6,338 nucleotides of DNA from Phyllobacteriaceae bacterium (lineage in GTDB: Bacteria; Pseudomonadota; Alphaproteobacteria; Rhizobiales; Rhizobiaceae), in NCBI GenBank assembly GCA_024645155.1, contig JAHEGF010000196.1:1-6338 (forward strand), read 5' to 3'. This document shows, one piece after another, positions 1-5,624 of this stretch (its first letter is position 1; each line of letters opens with the position of its first letter). Below the pieces are notes generated by a model, which saw only the letters and a list, made by a program, of their open reading frames with translations, was not told where the DNA came from and ran no database searches. The position numbers and the translations under genes were made by a program.

Positions 1-686
1 TCCTCGATCTCGACGATGCGACGCTGGCAGAGAACTCCCGCGGCGCTTATCCGATTTCGGCCATCCCGAACGCCTCCCTGTCGGGCCGGTGCGGCCAGCC
101 GAAGAACCTCATCATGCTGACGGCGGATGCCTTCGGCGTACTGCCACCGATTGCCAAGCTGACCCCGGCGCAGGCGATGTATCATTTCCTGTCTGGATAT
201 ACCGCGAAAGTGGCAGGCACCGAGAAGGGCGTGACAGAACCCGAAGCGACATTTTCCACCTGTTTCGGCGCCCCATTCATGCCGCGCCACCCGTCCGAAT
301 ACGGAAATCTGTTGCGCACCCTTATCGCCGATCACAACGTGGATTGCTGGCTGGTCAATACGGGCTGGACGGGCGGGGCCTACGGCACCGGGTCGCGCAT
401 GCCGATCCGTGCGACCCGCGCACTGTTGACAGCGGCCTTGGACGGCACGTTGAAATCCGCCAACTTCCGGACTGATGCCAATTTCGGTTTTGCAGTTCCG
501 GTATCGGTGCCGGGTGTCGAAGACCGGATGCTTGATCCGCGTGCAACATGGGATAATCATTTGGCCTATGATCAGCAGGCAGCGCGTCTGGTTAGCATGT
601 TCTCCGACAATTTCGAAAAATTCGAAACCCATGTCGATGCCATCGTGCTAGACGCGGCTCCAAGGCTTCAGCAGGCGGCTGAATAA
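1..686 (+). CDS. pckA: Phosphoenolpyruvate carboxykinase (ATP), C-terminal part
   Basis: This is the last 227 codons of PckA, which converts oxaloacetate and ATP to phosphoenolpyruvate, CO2 and ADP, the committing step of gluconeogenesis from organic acids. The gene enters from the left edge; the family is usually about 530-540 residues, so more than half is missing and the Walker A region is outside the window. Diagnostic blocks are visible: NSRGAYP (bases 33-53; its Arg matches E. coli Arg333), LTADAFGVLPP, HFLSGYTAKVAGTE, FSTCFGAPFMPRHP and LVNTGWTGG. GTGSRMPIRATR follows at bases 384-419, where Arg and Thr correspond to E. coli Arg449 and Thr455 of the nucleotide pocket. The Ser before that Arg is usually Lys in relatives I remember, a minor difference. 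It ends with TAA and is followed directly by an intrinsic terminator. The identification is very secure. Confidence 0.97.
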   Translation, partial: LDLDDATLAENSRGAYPISAIPNASLSGRCGQPKNLIMLTADAFGVLPPIAKLTPAQAMYHFLSGYTAKVAGTEKGVTEPEATFSTCFGAPFMPRHPSEYGNLLRTLIADHNVDCWLVNTGWTGGAYGTGSRMPIRATRALLTAALDGTLKSANFRTDANFGFAVPVSVPGVEDRMLDPRATWDNHLAYDQQAARLVSMFSDNFEKFETHVDAIVLDAAPRLQQAAE

Positions 687-712
687 CCCGGCCCGTATCA
701 CAAGGTGTTGTG

Positions 713-744
713 AGGCCCCGGCGTTCTTGGGGCCTTTCCTTTTT
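713..744 (+). terminator. Intrinsic terminator of pckA
   Basis: A perfect 7-bp stem AGGCCCC (713-719) / GGGGCCT (729-735) encloses a 9-nt loop and is followed by the T-rich tract TTCCTTTTT (736-744). It lies 26 nt after the pckA stop codon and ends 26 nt before the arfB start. It should stop most pckA transcripts, so arfB would need read-through or a promoter overlapping this element. Confidence 0.88.
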
Positions 745-770
745 GTGCAGTTCGCGGCATTTGTCTGGAT

Positions 771-1211
771 ATGCCCGAAGCCAAAGACATCGTCGTCACG
801 CCGTCGATCACGTTACTTGCCAGTGACTACATCGAGCAATTCGTTCGCGCGGCGGGGCCGGGCGGGCAAAATGTCAACAAGGTATCGTCGGCGGTGCAAC
901 TGCGTTTCGACGCCGCCAATGCACCGGCGCTGAGCGACCGTGTCCGGCAACGGGCAATCAAACTGGCCGGAAGGCGGGCCACCCGTGACGGAATCATCAT
1001 TATCGAGGCATCGCGCCACCGCAGTCAGGAACTGAACCGGGCCGACGCGCGGCAAAGGCTTGCCGATCTCATCCGCAAGGCGGCGGAGCCACCGCCACCT
1101 CCGCGCAAGAAAACCAGGCCGCGCCGAAGTGCGGTCGAGAAACGCCTGAAAGCGAAAGCGAACCGGGGAACCGTGAAAAAACTGCGCGGCAAGATAACAG
1201 GCGACAATTGA
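771..1211 (+). CDS. arfB: Alternative ribosome-rescue factor ArfB (peptidyl-tRNA hydrolase, YaeJ family)
   Basis: A 146-residue protein of the ArfB/YaeJ family, which enters ribosomes stalled on mRNAs lacking a stop codon and hydrolyses the peptidyl-tRNA. Its globular part resembles the catalytic domain of class I release factors: GPGGQNVNK at residues 29-37 holds the catalytic GGQ (31-33), followed by SSAVQLRFD and the RSQELNRADAR block (84-94). The C-terminal tail (about 107-146) starts with a run of five prolines and is rich in Lys and Arg, as expected for the segment that occupies the empty mRNA channel. E. coli ArfB is 140 residues, so the length fits, and the absence of a codon-recognition domain separates it from RF1 and RF2. 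The ATG at 771 has no good Shine-Dalgarno sequence, but no other in-frame start gives a sensible N-terminus. Confidence 0.93.
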   Translation: MPEAKDIVVTPSITLLASDYIEQFVRAAGPGGQNVNKVSSAVQLRFDAANAPALSDRVRQRAIKLAGRRATRDGIIIIEASRHRSQELNRADARQRLADLIRKAAEPPPPPRKKTRPRRSAVEKRLKAKANRGTVKKLRGKITGDN

Positions 1212-1295
1212 AACCGGCCTCCATTACACACTGATGCCTTTCCTTTTTTTGTGCACGCTGTAAACATTGAAATGAAGGGTTTGGATTTGAAAGAC

Positions 1296-1300
1296 AGGAG
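1296..1300 (+). promoter_or_regulatory. Ribosome binding site of the Kbp-like gene
   Basis: AGGAG lies 8 nt before the ATG at 1309. It is the best Shine-Dalgarno match on the + strand of the window and fixes that start. The 97-nt gap upstream (1212-1308) also holds a run of seven T (1244-1250), but no convincing hairpin precedes it and I could not identify a promoter with confidence. Confidence 0.75.
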
Positions 1301-1308
1301 ACGGCTTC

Positions 1309-1767
1309 ATGGGACTGTTTGACTTTGTAAAATCGGTTGGAAAGAAACTGGGTATCGGAGATGACGAGGCTCCCGAGGCCGGTGCTTTGAAAAATGAACT
1401 CGATTCCCACAAACTGGGTACCGACAAGGTCGAGGTTTTGATCGAAGGCGACAAGGCCGTGCTGAAGGGCGAGGTCGCCGATCAGTCGATTTTTGAAAAG
1501 GCGATCGTTGCAGTTGGCAACACGCTGGGTATTTCCAAGGTCGAGGCTGGGGAACTGCAGGTTACAGCCACGGGCAAGGCCAAGGACCCGGTATTCTACA
1601 CGGTCAAAAAGGGTGATTCGCTGTGGAAAATTGCCGAAGCATCCTACGGCAAGGGCAAGGGCGCTAAATATCCGGTGATCTTCGAGGCAAACAAGCCGAT
1701 GCTGACACATCCGGACAAGATCTATCCCGGCCAGGTTCTGCGCATTCCGGATATCAATTCGGCTTAA
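1309..1767 (+). CDS. kbp: BON-LysM domain protein, Kbp/YgaU family
   Basis: A 152-residue soluble protein with the two-domain plan of E. coli Kbp (YgaU, 149 residues). A short N-terminal helix begins MGLFDFVKSVGKKLG, then comes a BON domain (about 24-86) with the pattern KVEVLIEGDKAVLKGEV and IVAVGNTLGI. A LysM domain (about 97-147) runs from FYTVKKGDSLWKIAE to KIYPGQVLRIP. E. coli Kbp binds K+ in the cytoplasm and is induced by osmotic stress; that role is family knowledge, not shown here. There is no signal peptide or membrane segment, so a cytoplasmic location is likely despite the LysM domain, which elsewhere binds peptidoglycan. It stands alone, with its own strong ribosome binding site and a possible terminator behind it. 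The family call is firm, the K+ role is inferred. Confidence 0.92.
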   Translation: MGLFDFVKSVGKKLGIGDDEAPEAGALKNELDSHKLGTDKVEVLIEGDKAVLKGEVADQSIFEKAIVAVGNTLGISKVEAGELQVTATGKAKDPVFYTVKKGDSLWKIAEASYGKGKGAKYPVIFEANKPMLTHPDKIYPGQVLRIPDINSA

Positions 1768-1817
1768 GTGTGGTGCCCGGGCGCAGGATCTATTTCCTTC
1801 CTGGCGTGGCGGCGCTG

Positions 1818-1840
1818 ACAGCCGTCACGCTGGCGGCTGT
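1818..1840 (+). terminator. Possible terminator hairpin after the Kbp-like gene
   Basis: A perfect 7-bp inverted repeat ACAGCCG (1818-1824) / CGGCTGT (1834-1840) with a 9-nt loop lies 50 nt past the kbp stop codon. Only a short, broken pyrimidine run follows (TTCCGGTTTC), so termination would be weak or factor-assisted. It sits 25 nt before the alkB start and could alternatively affect alkB expression. Confidence 0.45.
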
Positions 1841-1865
1841 TTCCGGTTTCTGACGGGTATTTGCC

Positions 1866-2483
1866 TTGCTGGTCCTGCCTAAGGGTATCCGCCATATTCC
1901 CGGTTTTCTGGATCACGATGCGCAAGTATCGCTTGTCGAAACCATTCGCGGAATCGTTACCGAAGCGCCGCTATACGTCCCGGAAATGCCGCGTACCGGC
2001 AAACCGATGAGTGTGCGCATGACCAATTGCGGACCGCTCGGCTGGGTTACCGACAGGGATCGCGGATACCGGTACCAGGCATTGCATCCGGTAACAAAAA
2101 ATCCGTGGCCACCGATACCGATGGAATTGCTCGACCTTTGGGGGGCCGTATCGGGTTGCCGAAACCAACCGCAGGCCTGTCTCGTCAACTTCTATGATGA
2201 AACCGCCAGAATGGGCCTGCACCAGGATCGCGACGAGGAGGATTTTACAGCCCCCGTCGTATCGATTTCACTTGGAGACACCTGCCTGTTTCGCGTTGGT
2301 GAGACAACGCGAGGCGGGCAAACCGCTTCGTTCAAGCTCGCCAGCGGCGACGTGGTCGTGCTGGGAGGCGAGGGGCGCCTATGTTTTCATGGCGTCGACA
2401 GGATTTACCCTGCGACTTCATCGCTGCTGAAAAACGGTGGCCGGATCAATCTGACGCTGCGTCGGGTCACGGCAGGAAACTGA
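1866..2483 (+). CDS. alkB: Alpha-ketoglutarate-dependent dioxygenase AlkB
   Basis: A 205-residue Fe(II)/2-oxoglutarate dioxygenase of the AlkB family, which removes methyl groups such as 1-methyladenine and 3-methylcytosine from DNA and RNA by oxidation. The iron ligands are visible as H119 and D121 in GLHQDRDE and H175 in CFHGVDR. The 2-oxoglutarate contacts are N108 and Y110 (NFY), R193 and R199 in GGRINLTLRR. The spacing R193-R199 equals R204-R210 of E. coli AlkB (216 residues). The RMTNCGPLGW and GYRY blocks match the base-binding lid. The start chosen is TTG at 1866, the only usual start codon between an in-frame stop at 1851-1853 and the conserved LPKGIRHIPGF; it has only a weak ribosome site (GACGGG). 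No ada or other repair gene is adjacent. Confidence 0.94.
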   Translation: MLVLPKGIRHIPGFLDHDAQVSLVETIRGIVTEAPLYVPEMPRTGKPMSVRMTNCGPLGWVTDRDRGYRYQALHPVTKNPWPPIPMELLDLWGAVSGCRNQPQACLVNFYDETARMGLHQDRDEEDFTAPVVSISLGDTCLFRVGETTRGGQTASFKLASGDVVVLGGEGRLCFHGVDRIYPATSSLLKNGGRINLTLRRVTAGN

Positions 2484-2631
2484 TCGCCGCACGACGGGCT
2501 AACCGGATTTTGTATCTCGGGCAGATCGGCTCCGGCGCATGCGAGATTTGGTATCGGCGTTCGGCCGTGACAAATATCATTTCCGGACGCGGCGCGTTTC
2601 ACGAAATGCAGAATTGACGTGATCCTGTCGT
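2484..2631. other. Convergent intergenic gap between alkB and coaA
   Basis: These 148 bp lie between the stop codons of two convergent genes. No reading frame here looks coding. The only structure noted is an inverted repeat ATCTCG (2514-2519) / CGAGAT (2542-2547) with a 22-nt loop, which could be part of a two-way terminator but has no proper T tract on either strand. Where alkB and coaA transcripts end cannot be decided from the sequence. Confidence 0.4.
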
Positions 2632-3591
2632 CTACAGTTTGCGCAAGGCCACTTCCTGTATCAGGTGGTCCGGGCCCTTGCGCAGGATCAGATCGGCGCG
2701 CGGCCGGGTTGGCAGGATGTTTTCGCGAAGGTTGCGCAGGTTGATGTTTTCCCAAAGGCCCTTGGCGATGGCAAGAGCTGCTTCCCCGGACAGCTGGGAA
2801 TAGCGGTGAAAGAAAGAGTCGGGATTGCGGAAGGCCGTCTCGCGGAGCCGCATGAACCGGTCGATATACCATTTGGCGATCAGCGCTTCATCGGCATCGA
2901 TATAAATCGAAAAGTCAAAGAAATCCGACACCACCGGTACCGCCTTGCCATCGGCCGGCAGGTCGCGGGTCTGCAAGACATTGATGCCTTCAAAAATGAG
3001 AATGTCCGGGTGATCAATTGTCACGAATTCGCCGGGGATCACATCGTAGGTCAGATGCGAGTAAACCGGAGCCTCGACATTGTGGACTCCGGCCTTGATG
3101 CCGGAAAGGAACTTCAAAATGGCGCCGACATCGTAGCTTTCGGGAAAACCCTTGCGGTCCATGATCTGGCGTTCGCGTAAAATCTCGTTCGGATAAAGAA
3201 AGCCGTCTGTTGTTACCAGATCAACCTTGGGGCTGGATGGCCATCTCGCCAAAAGTTCGGCCAGAACACGTGCCGTGGTTGACTTGCCGACCGCAACCGA
3301 ACCGGCAACACCAATGATAAACGGCGTCTTGGTCGCATCGTTGACGTTGAGGAATTCGCTGCGCTGGCGAAACAGCAATTGCGATGCCTCGACATGGGCA
3401 GACAAAAGGCGCGATAGCGACAGATAGATACGCCGCACCTCATCAAGGTCGACCGGATCGTTCAAAGACCGCAGCCGGTCGACTTCCGCCTCGGTCAGTG
3501 TCAGCGGGGTGTCGGCACGAAATTCTGCCCATCGTTGCGCCGAGAAGAAGCGGTAGGGCGAATAGAGTTCGTCGGGAGCAAGCTGATCCAT
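2632..3591 (-). CDS. coaA: Type I pantothenate kinase
   Basis: A 319-residue CoaA (E. coli: 316), the ATP-dependent kinase that makes 4'-phosphopantothenate, the first and regulated step of coenzyme A synthesis. The P-loop GSVAVGKST spans residues 97-105 with K103 (E. coli Lys101). TTDGFLYPN carries the catalytic D129 (E. coli Asp127), and YSHLTYD has H179 (E. coli His177, part of the site where CoA feeds back). FEGINVLQ (200-207) and WYIDRFMRLR with R245 complete the pantothenate and nucleotide sites. It is the last gene of the histidine cluster, 29 nt after the hisE stop, with a poor ribosome site before its ATG, so translation may depend on hisE. The hisE-coaA linkage is, as I recall, usual in rhizobia and has no obvious metabolic reason. 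Confidence 0.97.
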   Translation of the reverse strand: MDQLAPDELYSPYRFFSAQRWAEFRADTPLTLTEAEVDRLRSLNDPVDLDEVRRIYLSLSRLLSAHVEASQLLFRQRSEFLNVNDATKTPFIIGVAGSVAVGKSTTARVLAELLARWPSSPKVDLVTTDGFLYPNEILRERQIMDRKGFPESYDVGAILKFLSGIKAGVHNVEAPVYSHLTYDVIPGEFVTIDHPDILIFEGINVLQTRDLPADGKAVPVVSDFFDFSIYIDADEALIAKWYIDRFMRLRETAFRNPDSFFHRYSQLSGEAALAIAKGLWENINLRNLRENILPTRPRADLILRKGPDHLIQEVALRKL

Positions 3592-3620
3592 GCTGTTTGT
3601 CGACGCGCCACGATTGCGCG

Positions 3621-3944
3621 TCAGCTGTCCTTTCGTGCGGCCTTTTCAGCAATCCCGCTTTGGGCGGTGCGCTGTTCCAGCTCTTTCATGACAAGGTCCA
3701 GCGGCACATCGGCAATCGCGAGTACCACCATCAGATGATAAAGAAGGTCGGCACTTTCCGAAACCAGGTTCTTGCGGTTGTCACCAAGCGCGGCAATCAC
3801 CGTCTCAACGGCTTCCTCACCCATCTTCTTGACCGCTTTTTCCATACCCGCTGCCACAAGCTTTCCGGTCCACGAACCCGGATCGCCGGAGCGGGCACGT
3901 TTGGCCACGATTTCTTCCAGATCGGTCAATGAAAATTCGGTCAA
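3621..3944 (-). CDS. hisE: Phosphoribosyl-ATP diphosphatase
   Basis: A 107-residue HisE, which hydrolyses phosphoribosyl-ATP to phosphoribosyl-AMP and pyrophosphate, the second step of histidine synthesis. It is a stand-alone all-helical MazG-like enzyme, not fused to HisI as in enterobacteria. The metal-binding acidic motifs are EEAVE (residues 43-47) and ESAD (63-66), preceded by GSWTGKLVAAGMEKAVKKMG. The start is a TTG at 3944-3942. It gives the expected N-terminus (MTEFSLTDLEEI) and has a well-placed ribosome site. The first ATG in frame would cut off the conserved N-terminal region. It begins 26 nt after the hisF stop and is followed by coaA. Confidence 0.95.
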   Translation of the reverse strand: MTEFSLTDLEEIVAKRARSGDPGSWTGKLVAAGMEKAVKKMGEEAVETVIAALGDNRKNLVSESADLLYHLMVVLAIADVPLDLVMKELEQRTAQSGIAEKAARKDS

Positions 3945-3951
3945 CGGACCA

Positions 3952-3957
3952 CCCTTC
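3952..3957 (-). promoter_or_regulatory. Ribosome binding site deciding the TTG start of hisE
   Basis: On the - strand GAAGGG lies 7 nt before the TTG at 3944. No in-frame ATG or GTG lies between the hisF stop and this codon. The site therefore supports the rare start. Confidence 0.65.
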
Positions 3958-3970
3958 GTGACTGCCCGGC

Positions 3971-4753
3971 CTAAACGGCGGCATCAAGCCGCATTGCCAG
4001 ACCGGCTTTTGCCATGTGCTGCTTGGCTTCGGCAATCGTATAGGTGCCGAAATGAAAAATCGAGGCTGCAAGTACCGCCGTGGCGTGGCCATCGCGAATT
4101 CCTTCAACCAGGTGATCAAGCGTTCCAACGCCACCGGAGGCGATTACCGGAACATGAACCGCATCGGCGATCGTGCGTGTCAGCGCGATGTCGTAACCGG
4201 CCTTTGTGCCGTCGCGGTCCATTGATGTCAGCAGGATTTCGCCGGCGCCCAGATCGACGACCTGCCTGGCGAAGGCCACCGCATCGATCCCGGTCGGTGT
4301 TCGTCCGCCATGTGTGAATATCTCCCAGCTATCCGCCTCTCCCGGTGCCGAAACGCGTTTTGCGTCGATCGCAACCACGATGCACTGATTGCCAAACTTG
4401 TCTGCGGCTTCAGCGACAAAATCCGGGTTCTTGACCGCGGCCGTATTGATCGACACCTTGTCGGCGCCAGCCAAGAGGAGCTTGCGGATATCACCCACCT
4501 GGCGAACGCCACCACCAACGGTCAGCGGCATGAAACACTGTTCAGCGGTGTGGGCCACGACATCGAAAATCGTCTCGCGATTGTCACTGCTTGCAGTGAT
4601 GTCGAGAAAACACAATTCATCGGCGCCTGCCGCATCATAGGCCTTTGCCGCCGCCACCGGATCACCGGCATCGATCAGATCAACAAAATTGACGCCCTTG
4701 ACGACGCGACCGTCCTTCACATCAAGGCAAGGGATGACGCGGGCCTTCAACAC
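3971..4753 (-). CDS. hisF: Imidazole glycerol phosphate synthase, cyclase subunit
   Basis: A 260-residue (beta-alpha)8 barrel. With HisH it turns PRFAR and ammonia into imidazole glycerol phosphate and AICAR, linking histidine and purine synthesis. Catalytic D11 (VIPCLDVKDGRVVKG) and D130 (VVAIDAKR) are present. Phosphate-binding blocks LTVGGGVR (77-84), ASGGVG (205-210) and LAASIFHFG (228-236) are intact, as is LLTSMDRDG (174-182). The start is a GTG at 4753-4751; only this gives the full conserved N-terminus MLKARVIPCLD. No Shine-Dalgarno sequence lies at normal distance (GGAAAGG ends 12 nt upstream). The GTG overlaps the stop of an upstream mini-ORF that repeats the first codons of hisF, so reinitiation is the likely way of starting. 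Bases 2-44 of the gene form one half of a 43-bp direct repeat. The protein itself looks fully functional. Confidence 0.96.
   Translation of the reverse strand: MLKARVIPCLDVKDGRVVKGVNFVDLIDAGDPVAAAKAYDAAGADELCFLDITASSDNRETIFDVVAHTAEQCFMPLTVGGGVRQVGDIRKLLLAGADKVSINTAAVKNPDFVAEAADKFGNQCIVVAIDAKRVSAPGEADSWEIFTHGGRTPTGIDAVAFARQVVDLGAGEILLTSMDRDGTKAGYDIALTRTIADAVHVPVIASGGVGTLDHLVEGIRDGHATAVLAASIFHFGTYTIAEAKQHMAKAGLAMRLDAAV
4710..4752 (-). repeat. 43-bp direct repeat, copy A (inside intact hisF)
   Basis: Exactly identical over 43 bp to 4814-4856, offset 104 bp. It covers bases 2-44 of the intact hisF, coding from the second base of the start codon to the second base of codon 15. The identity stops at both ends: position 4753 is C where the other copy has T, and 4709 is A where the other copy has G. 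Confidence 0.97.
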
Positions 4754-4754
4754 C

Positions 4755-4819
4755 GGACGGCCGCCTTTCCAGCCAGCGCGTCCTCATGGCTGCGCCATTG
4801 CGGGCGGCACGGGCCGTCC
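4755..4819. repeat. Imperfect palindrome between the two hisF repeats
   Basis: The 61-bp segment 4753-4813 matches neither hisA nor hisF. Together with the edge of copy B it folds on itself. GGACGGCC (4755-4762) pairs with GGCCGTCC (4812-4819), extended by GCC (4763-4765) with GGC (4806-4808) across a 3-nt bulge. Inside, CAGCCA (4770-4775) pairs with TGGCTG (4787-4792) around an 11-nt loop. The layout resembles small intergenic palindromic elements known from alphaproteobacteria, but I cannot assign it to a named family. Confidence 0.7.
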
Positions 4820-4856
4820 TTCACATCAAGGCAAGGGATGACGCGGGCCTTCAACA
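4814..4856 (-). repeat. 43-bp direct repeat, copy B (hisA-hisF junction)
   Basis: Partner of the repeat at 4710-4752, identical at all 43 positions. It abuts hisA: its right end (4851-4856) includes the TGTTGA of the hisA end. As the codons here no longer need to encode HisF, the perfect identity suggests that the duplication is recent or is being homogenised. Confidence 0.97.
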
Positions 4857-5624
4857 TTTCCGCTCTTCCTCGAACAGTGCCGGTTCAACATCGGCCTTGC
4901 CGCCAAGAACTGCCAGTGCCTCGGCCGGATCAATGCGCCCATCATAGAGTGCCCGGCCCGAAATCACACCTTCGAGTTTTTCAGCATCGGGCATAGTCAT
5001 GCGTACGATGTCGGCGATAGACGCAAGGCCGCCGGAAGCGATCACCGGGATCGACACGGCGTTCGAAAGATCTATCGTTGCTTCCCAGTTGATTCCTGCG
5101 AGCACGCCGTCGCGGTCAATGTCAGTATAGATAATTGCGGAAACACCGGCGCCCTCGAATTTCATTGCCAGTTCGGCGGCGCCGAGGCTTGAAGCCTCCG
5201 CCCAGCCTTCGACGGCAACCCTGCCGCCCCGGGCATCGATTCCAACAGCTATCTTTCCAGGAAATTTCCTGCAGGCTTCGATGACCAGGGATGGATCACG
5301 GACAGCAACCGTTCCAAGGATCACCCGCGCCAGACCCTTGTCGAGCCAGGTTTCTACCTGGTGCAGGGTCCGGATGCCGCCGCCAAGCTGGACCGGGTTT
5401 CCCGTCGCCTTCAGGATGGCTTCAACCGCTTCTCCGTTCCGCGATTCGCCGGCGAAAGCTCCATCCAGATCGACGACATGCAGCCATTGAAAACCCTGTT
5501 TTTCGAAGGCCCGGGCCTGGGCTGCAGGATCGGTATTGTAGACCTGCGCCGTATCCATGTCGCCGAGTTCAAGGCGCACGCACTGGCCGTTTTTCAGATC
5601 AATGGCGGGAAAGAGTATTTTCAT
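4851..5624 (-). CDS. hisA: ProFAR isomerase (1-(5-phosphoribosyl)-5-[(5-phosphoribosylamino)methylideneamino] imidazole-4-carboxamide isomerase)
   Basis: A 257-residue (beta-alpha)8 barrel that opens the ribose of ProFAR by an Amadori rearrangement to give PRFAR, the substrate of HisF-HisH. With the start used here the two catalytic aspartates are D9 (FPAIDLKNGQCVRL) and D130 (VGIDARGG). Phosphate-binding blocks LGGGIR (80-85) and ASGG (196-199), and TDIDRDG (167-173), are present. I chose the ATG at 5624-5622, which overlaps the hisH stop as ATGA and gives the usual MKILFPAIDL start. A GTG at 5633 would add three residues (MET) and is less likely. The C-terminus carries a tail of about 15 residues ending FEEERKC beyond the usual barrel end (E. 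coli HisA: 245), whose last codons overlap the duplicated hisF start. The tail may have been altered by the rearrangement there. Confidence 0.95.
   Translation of the reverse strand: MKILFPAIDLKNGQCVRLELGDMDTAQVYNTDPAAQARAFEKQGFQWLHVVDLDGAFAGESRNGEAVEAILKATGNPVQLGGGIRTLHQVETWLDKGLARVILGTVAVRDPSLVIEACRKFPGKIAVGIDARGGRVAVEGWAEASSLGAAELAMKFEGAGVSAIIYTDIDRDGVLAGINWEATIDLSNAVSIPVIASGGLASIADIVRMTMPDAEKLEGVISGRALYDGRIDPAEALAVLGGKADVEPALFEEERKC

Larger units (their letters stand above)
4747..4857 (-). pseudogene. Duplicated hisF 5' end forming a 36-codon mini-ORF
   Basis: An ATG at 4857-4855 opens a frame whose first 15 residues, MLKARVIPCLDVKDG, equal the HisF N-terminus. It then runs out of frame through a 61-bp insert for 21 unrelated residues (PCRPQWRSHE to AAVRC) and stops with TGA at 4749-4747. 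Its start overlaps the hisA stop (ATGTTGA, 4857-4851) and its stop overlaps the hisF start (GTGTTGA, 4753-4747). The 104-bp offset is not a multiple of three, so no fused long HisF is made. I read it as the abandoned original or duplicated hisF start, now perhaps serving as a coupling peptide. A stable product is not predicted. Confidence 0.75.

Noticed and set aside
1212..1250. Possible terminator after arfB because of the T7 run at 1244-1250
   Set aside because: No stem longer than about 4 bp could be found directly before the T run.
1069..1710. Long open frame of 213 codons on the - strand across arfB and kbp
   Set aside because: It is antisense to two well-identified genes, has no recognisable domain, and its sequence is that expected from the codon bias of the opposite strand.
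2665..3180. Open frame of 171 codons on the + strand inside coaA
   Set aside because: Antisense shadow of a complete CoaA with all catalytic motifs.
4701..4860. CRISPR-like repeat-spacer arrangement
   Set aside because: Only two copies, one of them inside the coding start of hisF, with no cas genes; this is a gene-end duplication.
4310..4996. Open frame of 228 codons on the + strand, crossing the hisF repeats
   Set aside because: Antisense to hisF and hisA. It contains the repeat twice only because the DNA does; no family resemblance.
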